From positions 1,116,001 to 1,180,000 of the forward strand of contig JAQFWX010000005.1 in assembly GCA_027605045.1 (NCBI GenBank): 64,000 bases of DNA, read 5' to 3'. The notes below the pieces were generated by a model that had not been told where the DNA came from, did not search any database, and worked only from the letters and a program-made list of their open reading frames with translations. The DNA is from Phallus indusiatus. Lineage: Eukaryota > Basidiomycota > Agaricomycetes > Phallales > Phallaceae. Positions within the stretch are counted from its first letter, which is position 1; each line of letters opens with the position of its first letter. The position numbers and the translations under genes were made by a program. Positions 37,382 through 47,151 of this stretch are shown one piece after another.

Positions 37382-37837
37382 AGTTGACTATATCAACAAG
37401 ATAACCTACAGCGCTTCCTTTTTCTTTTTATTACCCTTCTGGCAACTTTTTACCGTTTCTCTGAAACCTCGTTTCAATTTCTATCTCTTATAAAATTCTC
37501 GATTTCATTCCACTACTTCCAATTCCCTTTACCTATCCTACAAGCATGTATTTCGAGGGACGAATCGTTTACACTTGTCGACTTTAGTGCGTGTGTCAGT
37601 ACCCAACGTGGATAACCACATTTATAATTGTATAATACGAGACTATCAAAACTCAAGCGTTGTTATATTCCATTAGCATATAGAGTATATAATTAAGGAG
37701 ATAAATCATGAGATGAAGATTTGGATGCGGCCAGAAAACACGTGGTTCAAATTCGGTCACGTGCACCTATTTCGGCTTCTATCATTGGTGACTAGGACTT
37801 GCCGCTCAAACGGACAGCCTACTCATTACCTGCCTGC
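37382..37837. other. Intergenic
   Basis: T-rich 3' flank of the HMG gene followed by the promoter of the FYV10-type gene. No gene seen. Confidence 0.4.
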
Positions 37838-39517
37838 ATGTCGTCCAACAAGCCCAACATTGAAGGTATCTTACTCCTTGAACAACCATTCATTAAGGTG
37901 TGGGGAAGCATAGCTCATGTCCAATAACATGCTAAATTAAAGTCAGGTACCCTATGAGAATCTCCGGAAGACCTTTCGCACATCTCAAAGACACATAGAA
38001 CGGGAATTCACCGCTCTCCAAAACAATTCTCAGGATATTGTTAAGAAAGCTTTACGAAGTGATTATGGCACTGATGAAGCCGTCGCTGCATTAGATGCTA
38101 TGATTAACCGCGTTGAAGGACTGAAACGGAAGGTAAGCGATCGCCACTTTGTACAATTACTACCAAAATACGGTATTAACATATGCCATAGCTTTCAGAG
38201 CTTAGCATAAACTCCACGATTCCCATACATTCCATCTTGCGCAAGCGATTGCAGTCTCTGGACTTCTTGGAAGATATGACGAGTGTTGATAGTCCTGAGT
38301 TTGATCGCTGGGCAGATGTCAGGTTGGACAGGTGGCTTGTGGACTGGGCTTTGAGAACAGGGAACTACAGAACGGCACGGAAGATAGCTGAAACTAAGGG
38401 GATAGAAGTGAGTGTCGTTTTTGCACGTCCAGAAAAAACAACCTGCTAAAATTATATTATACAAGCCCTTTGTGGACGTTGAATTATTTTCCGAAATTCA
38501 TCGTATAGAAGAGGCGTTACTGGCTCACAGTTGTTCAGAAGCGTTGTCGTGGTGCAGTGAGAATAAAACCGTTTTAAGAAAGATGAAGGCACGTTGCCAG
38601 TCTCCCGTACCTTAGACTCATTGTCTGACCACTACCATTTGTGTAGAGCACCCTTGAGTTTGACCTCCGACTTCAAGAATATATCGAGCTCGCGCGGGCC
38701 CAGAAGGATGAAGAAGCTATTTCGTATTCTAAAAAATACCTGGTTCCTTGGTACGATACCCATGGTACGCAAATACGTCAAGCTAGTGCTTTACTGGCCT
38801 ACCGACCCACCACAACGGTTGGGACGTACAAAGTAATTGATCCATGTGTATCATTGATTAAGCCATACTAAATCTCCGTTGACGCTTCTTTAGCGTCTCT
38901 ATGATCTCGGAAGGTGGGGAGTTTTGAGCCGTACCTTCCGCTTAGCAGCGTATGAGATATCCATGCTCCCTACGGAACCTCTTCTGCATCTCGCGCTCTA
39001 TGGCGGTCTTTCAGCATTGAGACTACCCGCATGTAATCTTCCTTCGTCAAAACCGTCGTCCCTCAGCCACAATACCTCCCCGATACCGTCTATTACTTCT
39101 GGACCCTTTTATCCTTTCAACTCTCTCTCAGCTCAAGTAGAGAATTCTTCAGCCGTCGCTCCTGAGATCGTTTCACAAACCTCGACCAAGCAGACACGAA
39201 ACGTTGACTGCCCCACATGCGACCACGAATGTCTCGGACAACTGTCCAGCGAAGTCCCTTGCAGTCATCACGTCAATTCTACTATAGTGTGTCGTATCAG
39301 TGGAAAGATAATAGATCAAGATAATATGCCTATGGCGCTTCCCAACGGCCAGGTTTACTCTCATGAAGTATGTTGCATTATTCATATCAGCAGCTTGAAT
39401 ATTGATTATTTTTAGGCTCTCCTGGAGATGGCTGCCAAGAATAATGGGAAAATTATTTGTCCCCAAACAGGGGAGACATACACGTTGTCTTCTTTAAAGA
39501 AAGTTTATATCTCATGA
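37838..39517 (+). CDS. FYV10: GID/CTLH E3 ligase subunit FYV10 (MAEA, GID9)
   Basis: Exons 37838-37897, 37947-38132, 38192-38407, 38466-38588, 38647-38832, 38894-39367, 39416-39517; 448 aa, every exon in phase 0. Part of the GID/CTLH ubiquitin ligase that in yeast destroys gluconeogenic enzymes. Start MSSNKPNIEGILLLEQPFIK then VPYENLRKTFRTSQR is the MAEA N-terminus. LisH/CTLH region: WADVRLDRWLVDWALRTGNY and DVELFSEIHRIEEALL; CRA region: STLEFDLRLQEYIELAR and DLGRWGVLSRTF. The C-terminal degenerate RING reads CRISGKIIDQDNMPMALPNG then ICPQTGETYTLSSLKKVYIS. The intron at 38589-38646 most likely uses a GC donor (gcacgt), giving the conserved KMKSTLEF; a later GT donor would insert six residues. 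Confidence 0.93.
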
Positions 39518-39677
39518 TGATAGGGATTGGCCTATGTGTATCCATTCTCATGTTCAATTTGTATTTTTCGGATCATGACCAGTTCATGCTTGTGCACATT
39601 ACATTTGTTTGTCATTTGTTTAGTTCAACTACCATACCATATACACAAAGGAATTTTTTCAAAAAGCCGCACTGGAC

Positions 39678-41645
39678 TCAATTTTGCTGAGATTTAGCTT
39701 TATCTAGAGCGATTCGGAACCACTCTAGCAGAGTGTAAGTGTCCTCAAGGCCAACACTAACTCTAACAAGCCCTTCCTCCACTCCATATTGTGCCGCCCA
39801 ATGCAACTCAAGAAAGTGAGCCAGGATGGTATACGGGCAAGCAAGAGTGAAATTGGTCCCCAGACTAGGACCTTTAGCGCACGGCAAAGCATCGAAAAAG
39901 TCTTCCGCGATCTTATTAGACACAAAAGTGACCGAAAATAGACCACCAAAGTTGCCTTCGTTTTCCACACGAGGAGGTAACCGGCATAAGTCATAGTTTT
40001 CTCGTGTCTCCCATTTAGGATAATATACTCGTTTGACTATCGAATTTTCCGTTGCTATTTGCGAATGCAAGAAATCGCATACAGCTTCCGCGTTTCTGTT
40101 GATTTGCAGAATCCTTTTGATAAAGTCTCTTGAGTTCCGTTCTAGATATATTGCGTCTTCGTCCCAGTAACTGTCTTCATAAGTCTTGTCGATTTTTGCT
40201 TTCAGTGCACCATAATGACGACCTGATGGATTCAAAACCAAGCTGAGGTTGTGTCAGATTGTAACCTCATCAAGATAAATTACTTGTTTCACCTTCCACC
40301 CATAACATTGCAGTCACCACTGAATATCTTGGAAAGAGAGCTGACCACGATATCCGCAAAAGGTAAAATCTGAACGTCGACAAAGTTTCCTATGGTTTCG
40401 TCCACAACAATAACGAACCCATGTTCATCTGCCAACTTTTTCATTTTCTTCAGGTTCGGAGAACGAAGTAAAGGGTTCGATGGAAATTCGCAAAATAACG
40501 CCATAACCCGTGGATTTGGATTGGAGTTTAATACTTTTTCAAGTTCATCCAGATCTGCATCTGTCCCGTTACCGTAAAAATAGCAACCGGGACCCCATTT
40601 CTCCAGAATTTTCAAGGTGTCGGTGTAAGGGAATCTATGAAAAAGTCGTTTCAATTATGATATAAGGAGTTATAGTAGCTGACATACCCGAAACAAACGC
40701 TTTTATCAGGTGCAAGGGCTGCTAGACATAATTGATGAGCAGCCCAAATTGCGGACATGCCAGTGGGAAACAAATATACATCATGTTCTGTGACATTTTC
40801 GCCTCGAAGACTTGGGTGAAGGACTTGGTTTGCAGGAGATGATGATACACCGTCTTCTTGAGCGAGAACACCAGCTATTCGTCGCCTCAATGTTCGCTTT
40901 GCGTCGACAGCGCCAGAAATCGGCATATTGCGCCCATATCTTTCTTCTAGATATGTTAAATGATCTCCTGAGTCCTCTTCAAGGGAATTATTTTTGTTGC
41001 GAGACGACCGATCCGTAGAATATCGACTATTGCGAGGTGAAAACGAAATAGGCTGAGGTTTCGAGGAACCGGTATTATTTTGAGACTCCAATAATGTTAA
41101 GCAATGATCCGCCATTCGACTGGATATTCCCAGACCTGTATGCTGCCAAAACAGTTTGGCTAAGGAAAACAGATCCGAAGGAAACAGTGCAATGTAGAGA
41201 ATGATCTCTTTCCCTTTCGACGATGATGACGGAGCATTTTCGGCATTCAATAATAAACGAACGATTCGAGCATTGGGTTGCTCATGGTCTTTTGGACAGT
41301 GTTTAATCAAGAAATCCCTAAAAGCATTGGCGATGTATTCCTTTGGAAAAAGAAGACATTTCTCATTGGGTGAACCGAATCTAGCTTCACAAATGCTCGC
41401 CAGCTGTCAAACTGATCATCAGTCCACTGGTAATGGTAGCCTTGTGGAGATTAAAATCTTACATGCTGTATATTTTTTTGGATAAAGAATCGTGGGTATC
41501 CGGTTTTCATGGCGTTGATCACTCTTTCTTCACCCTCCTCATACCCGACCGAGTCCCTCCACGTTGGTAAAGATACGGATATTGCGTGCGGAAGAGCAGA
41601 TGGTATAGAGTCACCAAGAGGCGGACAGACAATCGAGGACGACAT
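39678..41645 (-). CDS. Cystathionine gamma-synthase (Cys/Met PLP enzyme)
   Basis: Exons 41645-41463, 41403-40688, 40634-40293, 40242-39678; 601 aa, the long fungal form (Neurospora Met-7/yeast Str2 type). It joins a homoserine ester and cysteine to make cystathionine in methionine synthesis. The N-terminal 200 residues include [20 protein letters not shown], a family landmark. PLP site: [24 protein letters not shown] and [16 protein letters not shown], whose Lys forms the Schiff base. The C-terminal domain ends [13 protein letters not shown], also typical. Convergent with FYV10, 160 bp between stops. In-frame ATG codons at 41654 and 41663 could add residues; I chose 41645. Confidence 0.92.
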
Positions 41646-42132
41646 GGCCGACATTTGGTACACGCTGATGATAAGAACCTTTTGAAATAAAGCAGACGAA
41701 GATAAAAATGGGCCTGCTGTCCGTTACGGGGTTGCCGTCACAGAAGACAAAAAAGAACCAGCATAACATTCTTCCAGTGGCTTTATATTGTTGGCACGCA
41801 ACTCTTTGCAATTTTTCATCGATGACTCGAATAATGTATATCGCTTGGCTTCAATGTCGTGATTCGCAGCTGGGATAACAAGGACGCACATGTAATCAGA
41901 AGCGAACGCTTGTTAGTCTGAGTCAGGCTTTCAGGCACAAGTTGCGGAGACAAAGTCGACATATGGCGTATCACTAGTATGTAGTCTACTGTATGTAAAC
42001 GGTAAACATACATGGAATACGTACGACACCTGAAATTGTTGTTGCAGGGAGATCTGGCTATGCAAGTATGTAACACTTGAAGAAATATAATGAGGTTGCG
42101 ATATCACTCGAACTTTTTCCTCTGTTTCTTAT
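41646..42132. other. Intergenic
   Basis: Promoter of the cystathionine gamma-synthase gene and 3' flank of the CBS-domain gene. A short minus-strand frame (42076-41816) has no support. Confidence 0.4.
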
Positions 42133-43888
42133 TTACATCGATTTATGCGACGAGGATGCCGACGAGGCTCTTCGATTTCGTTGCATCCTCGTAGGATCAA
42201 CATCCGATATGCCAACAAGTCGGGCGAAGAAAGAAAGGACTGGTTTTATTTAGTAAAGCAAACGCGCACGTCTAAATACTCACTGTCAATAGCAGAAACA
42301 ACCCCTCGTAAATTGCCTTTGAGAGGAACAGATGTGGTTTCTCTTACATCGTCCGTTATGATGAAAACTCGTTGGGCATTGGCTTAATTCCAGCTCAGAA
42401 TTAAGATAGTGAAATATAGCACTCGATAAACTTACTGGCGAGTAATTTCTGGATAACATGGCTTAAAGTTGAATCCGGTAGAACGCCGTAGACTTATCGG
42501 TCTATGAGGAATGACACGACTGGGATAGGAATGTGTGAACTACCTGGATATTTGTCTACTCCGTCCAGAGAGCCGTCAGGAGCCTTGAGAATTATGCGTG
42601 AACAACACGCAAATGAGAAACTCAAACTAACAACAATACCTTTATTAACCGTATAAACTGACCTAATGACGTAGTTAAAATCTTTTTGCTCTGACTAGGG
42701 GCGACAATCTGTAAACCTTGAGATGATGTCTGTGATGTCGGTAAAATAAGGAATAACCAACCCGTGCGATATCCGTGACAGTAATAGTTGACATGAGATC
42801 TCCCGACTTATCGTCCAGAATTGCAATCGAACTCAGGCCTTGTTCAGACATTATCTTCATAGCGTCTAATACTGTTTCTGTTGAGAGACAAGAAGTTACT
42901 TGTTTCGATCCAAGTTCTAATGCAGAGACAGGTTCCTCTAGAACACGTTTGAGCACTTCGATATTATGAGCCTGTCGATTATCAGAGAGAACGAAAAATA
43001 GGCGAGCTGTATCTTGCATACTTGTTCCACAAGCCATCCCAGAAGACCCATATTTGATATCATGGCTGGATATTCATCGATCACAACTGAACGACCACGT
43101 TAATAACATCACACGAAGCAGGCTAATCAAATCACCTCGATGAGCCCCTTGAGAGAAAAGTCTGAGAAGGGTTGCAACAGAATCAGATTTAGGTGCAGTA
43201 ATAAAGGGGTTTTTCTCAGAAAGATCTTGATAGACATAATTGTTAAATATGGAATTTGTGATACTTCCTGACTATGAAGGGCTCCACTCACCAGCGCATA
43301 ATTTTACGGGTACTTTTCCATTCCTTGCAGCATTAAGAATTTGTATTATACGATTTTGGACATCGATATCGTCTTCATTAATCAGGTGCGATTGTGAAGC
43401 AAGGGTTAGAAAGGCATTGACATCCGCGCACTGCAATTGATTTGGATCAGAATTCAATTTAAAGACTATTATATATATCTTACTAACGTCGAAAAGGCCA
43501 ACCATGGAAACTTTTTCATCTTCCGAAGTCGTCACAGTTAGACAAGGAGCCTCATTTGCGATGAGAATCTGAAAGCATCCAACATTTGAGGTCTATACTG
43601 GCAACCAACGAACGCTGACGACACAGACATACCTCACATGCTGAATCGACAGATGTTTCAGCATCTATTTGTATTATCTTTTCCTCTGGAAGCTCTATGA
43701 TGAATTTTTTTATCAGATACGCCGTTTGACCTCAATTGCGTTTGCTGCTTACCTGTTACGGAAGTCAAGCTTAGAGCTTTCAAGTCGGGAGATCCTTTAG
43801 CTAGGTCTATAAGCGACAAAACATTTTCGTATCCAGTGAGTGACAAAGACTTGTTGGATGACACAGAGATCCGTCTAGAATGCGACAT
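42133..43888 (-). CDS. CBS-domain regulatory protein (Sds23/AMPK-gamma-like)
   Basis: Twelve exons: 43888-43753, 43694-43633, 43568-43488, 43430-43292, 43225-43136, 43086-43022, 42971-42762, 42708-42640, 42583-42544, 42492-42436, 42382-42284, 42239-42133; 384 aa, all in frame. Four CBS repeats are visible: EKIIQIDAETSVDSACEILI, KNPFITAPKSDSVATLLRLF, KQVTSCLSTETVLDAMKIMS (ending SIAILDDKSGDLMSTITVTD) and YGVLPDSTLSHVIQKLLA (ending RVFIITDD). CBS pairs bind adenine nucleotides. The fungal relatives I can name are Snf4 (AMPK gamma) and Sds23 (PP2A-type regulator); the Ser-rich start MSHSRRISVSSNKSLSLTGY and basic tail RMQRNRRASSASSSHKS fit Sds23-like proteins better, but I am not certain. Confidence 0.85.
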
Positions 43889-44234
43889 TTACATTTACGG
43901 AGGCGGGAGACATGAATTTTGAATGATGTAATGCACTCATTCCACTTGGAATTTTCCTGGTATCCGGCTTAAATTTCTTCGGCGCTTGTCGCCGTTCTAT
44001 TCCAACTCATGTGCTCGATTATTCATAATTTTGGTCATTTATGTTTATTACTCTAACTTTGGAGTTTGTCTGAGAATAGTTTATTGATCCAGTACATCCC
44101 AGATATGCACTGCACGGGAAGCATTGTTTGTCAGCGAACCAGTAGTGATTTGCGTATGTTTCATATAGACTTGTGGTTCACCTGTATATGTTTAGGTTTA
44201 TTGAGTGAATAAGGAACTGTTTGAGTAGTGACCC
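43889..44234. other. Intergenic
   Basis: Between the stop of NDUFS5 and the start of the CBS gene, both on the minus strand. No gene seen. Confidence 0.4.
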
Positions 44235-44767
44235 TTACCCTGAGCTCTTCTCTTGTGGTATGTCTTTAGATATTAGTCCCAGGCCTACAATAACACCATC
44301 AGCCGTAATTTCGGCAGCTTGTCGACTATCCTTGGCTTGTTCCCGCGCAATCTTCATGAACTGCGATTGTACGGTCTGAGCCCTTTTTATCTGGGGAAGA
44401 ACGATATTCATTAGAACGACTAGTAGTTATGACGGGAAGAAGGCGCACCTCTTTCGTATGGTGGAGACATTCCAAGTAGTCTTCCGCCGAGGGCATGCAT
44501 TCGGAGGGTTTGTCTGTGTTTGCATAACACTGTAGCAGTATTTCTTTCAGCCTCAAACGCGTATTAAATACAAGAGAAAAGCCGTACTTTCGAGAACTCT
44601 TGCCAATGTGAGAAGCACCTTGACCGACCTATCCTGAGATGAGGGGGAGAAATGTCATTATTAAACTTGAAACGTACCACCGTGCCAACCAAAACCTGAC
44701 TGAGAAAGTCGTGAAAGTTGTGAATACGACAGCAGCTGAATGACAATCCGTTTGCACTTACCGCCAT
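44235..44767 (-). CDS. NADH:ubiquinone oxidoreductase 15-kDa subunit (NDUFS5-like)
   Basis: Exons 44767-44762, 44699-44681, 44628-44588, 44529-44449, 44390-44235; 100 aa. An accessory subunit of respiratory complex I on the intermembrane-space side. It starts MASGFGWHGRSRCFSHWQEF and continues SKCYANTDKPSECMPSAED YLECLHHTKEIKRAQ. The twin CX9C motif is exact: CFSHWQEFSKC and CMPSAEDYLEC, the pattern imported and oxidised by the Mia40 pathway. The first exon codes only for Met-Ala and the second has 19 nt, so the gene is easily missed by prediction. The tail after QAAEITADG is longer than in animals. Divergent from the ubiquitin-like gene, 63 bp between start codons. Confidence 0.92.
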
Positions 44768-44830
44768 GGTGTCCCGTTGCGATTAGCAAAGTGTGACAAC
44801 CGTCTTGTCACTCTGGAAGGGTTCTGTATT
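44768..44830. promoter_or_regulatory. 63-bp divergent promoter interval
   Basis: Only 63 bp separate the start codons of the complex I subunit (-) and the ubiquitin-like-domain protein (+). Core promoter elements must overlap the coding or intronic DNA of one gene. No TATA box is visible in it. Confidence 0.5.
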
Positions 44831-45676
44831 ATGGCTTCCGCACCGAACTCGTTTCCAGGCGAAGTTACATTTATCAAAGGACATATCAATATCTTGACAT
44901 CGTCACCGATCACATATGCTGATAATTTCCAGCCTCCTCTAGAACAGTACTCGAAAAAGATATCGGCTTTTCCAGTACGCTAACTATCAAATCCCTCAAA
45001 GTCCTTGGCTAATTCACGTATCTTTCTGCAGGTCGAGTTGCCTAAGCCTCCGGAAAGGAAGTCTTCGTCTTCCTCTGCTGTAACAGGCACCGTTTCTGTC
45101 GTTTTCAAGTCGGCCAAGCCTCCGCTCTCATTTCCCCTTGATGTCTCTCCATCCGATACCATTTCGACAATAAAACAACAACTCGCTTCGCAACCCCGAG
45201 CACCACAAGCTGATATTCAGCGACTTTTACTAAAAGGAAAGGCCTTGGCAGATAACAAGTTACTGAAGGAATATGGCGTAACCTCGGGCACGGTAATCAA
45301 CTTAATGATTAAACCTGGCTCCCATTGGGATGGCTCGGAGACTGCTATACCGAATAATTCGACATCGCCGGTGCCCTCAGTGGTGATCTCGACTTCAGAA
45401 ACATCCCGGCCTTCTCCAATTCCTCTAGATCTAAACACGGGCTCGTTTCCTCCAGTGCCTCAATCAGGTCCCGAAGTTTCTTCCTTCCATAACACAATAG
45501 CATCATCAGATTTCTGGGACCGTCTTTATGTTTTCCTGCAAAGTGAATTCAGTAATAAAGAGGACGCGACCGCTGCTTTCGAACGATTTTTCCTCGCCAG
45601 TAAGGACAAATTAACCGTTGGAGAAATCGCGAGGATCAGAGATCAAGTTGGAATTGTCGGGATGGCAGGAACGTAA
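44831..45676 (+). CDS. Ubiquitin-like-domain protein (Get5-like)
   Basis: Exons 44831-44974 and 45032-45676; 262 aa. After an N-terminal segment (VTFIKGHINILTSSPITYAD) comes a ubiquitin-like fold: TVSVVFKSAKPPLSFPLDVS, TISTIKQQLASQ, IQRLLLKGKALADNKLLKEY and GTVINLMIKPG. A Ser/Pro linker leads to a helical C-terminal domain (FWDRLYVFLQSEF...FERFFLASKDKLTVGEIARI). This plan (N-terminal segment, UBL, helical C-terminus) is that of Get5/Mdy2 and Ubl4a, which hand tail-anchored proteins to the GET pathway. Assignment is by plan, not by diagnostic residues. Confidence 0.75.
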
Positions 45677-45960
45677 CTATTAATATAAGCTAATGATATG
45701 TTGTAATATACCATTTGACCTGACTTCTTCAGTCAATGTTAGCAGCTTATTGCGTGTTGTGTCAGTAGCACTCTAAAAGGCACAACAGGGTGCTACGAGC
45801 AAATTCGATGACGCTATTTGACATTGAGTAATTAATTACATAAAGATACAGATGGATATAACGAGAGACCAGTCACGTTAGTTTTGGTAAGGTTGATTAG
45901 AAGTGAATGCAATTATTGAAACTAGTGCTATGTAATTTTGAACTGTTGTGAGATCGACTT

Positions 45961-46942
45961 CTACGGAAAATCGTCGTCATCTTCGGTGATATCGATACAA
46001 AATGGATATTGTGTTTCTGGCCAGGTAAATGTTGTTGGTTTGAGACGATTCTTGATGTCATTAGTGAGATTATTTATAAACCTAGCAAAAAGCAGTTAAA
46101 CAAGGACATGAGCTGTAAGTCATAAACAGGGGACAAACTTATTGCGTTCGACAATGTTGTTAAGCAAGATTGCCTTGGTATGCTGGTGCGTTTCTTGTTG
46201 CCACTCTTCCAGTAAACGTTTGTTTATTTGAATTGTGTTATCCAGAATTTGTTGTTTAGTCGAAATGTCAATCTCTGGGGAAGGCATTTCTGGTATCGGT
46301 GGAAGTTGTGGAACAGGAGAAGGAGGTCGACTAGCGGTGTGGAATATTGTGCGAGAAGGTAAGGTTGAAGGCGCCTGAGTAGTAATTGGGAGAGAATAGC
46401 GTCTAATTGACTGGTTCTGAATGGCAGTCTGTGTTCGAGAATTGGACAGCGAGCTTAAAGGACTCGGTCCAAGTGTTAAAGCGTGATGCTGTGGAAGGGT
46501 CATGTCGCCATTATCTGATCTTGTATCGATATCAATCTGGTCTGACATGGAGTGATTTGGATTGGGAATGAAGGAAATATGTGGCACAGAAGAAATCGAA
46601 TCAAAACCAGTCATAGACGGTCGATGTGTTAAAAATCCTTGGAAGGGCTGCAGCTGGCCTGCACCGGCGCCGAAAGGCATAAGGGAATTAGGGATACCCA
46701 ATGACGACACAACGCGCTGTTCTTTTTTACGATGATATTTTCCAGTCCTCTTGGGCTTTTTTGTCGGGTCTGAGTGCACGTTCTCGTCGTGGTTCTCGCG
46801 TTTGAACGCGTGAAGGGAGTCTGTAAGATCACTTTGGCTTTTAGTCTTAACGAACACTTGACATGCAAAACATACCTGAACTGGACAAGCTTCGTCGTGG
46901 CTGAAAAATTGTCTGATTTTTGTGGGACGCAGACGAGGTCAT
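45961..46942 (-). CDS. Unknown basic, Pro/Ser-rich protein (start unresolved)
   Basis: Main exon about 46857-46139 and last exon 46081-45961, joined in frame as ERNK-FINNLTNDIKNRL. It contains a nuclear-localisation-like patch (DPTKKPKRTGKYHRKKEQR), a long Pro/Ser/Thr-rich middle, a helical stretch (EIDISTKQQILDNTIQINKR) and an acidic end (ITEDDDDFP). Two readings of the 5' end compete: an ATG at 46942 whose frame does not join the main exon, and an upstream extension of the main frame reading HDEACPVQVCFACQVFVKTK, with a Cys-x4-Cys-x2-Cys cluster but no start. I do not recognise the family; nuclear function is inferred from composition. Confidence 0.55.
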
Positions 46943-47151
46943 GATTATTGGACCAGAAGAGGAAGAAACGTAGAATGACATTTATGGTGGTAGAAGAGCG
47001 ACGTCACAAAAGAAAGGTGTTTTTGGGCGGTGGTTGCTTAGAGGTGTGAGGAAATAAAATGCATGGTCGAGCGAGAAAACTCAAATGGAGCGCGTAATTT
47101 AAACTGGGTTAATTTAGCGCCCGCTTACATACGCCCTCGCGTTTGGCAGTC

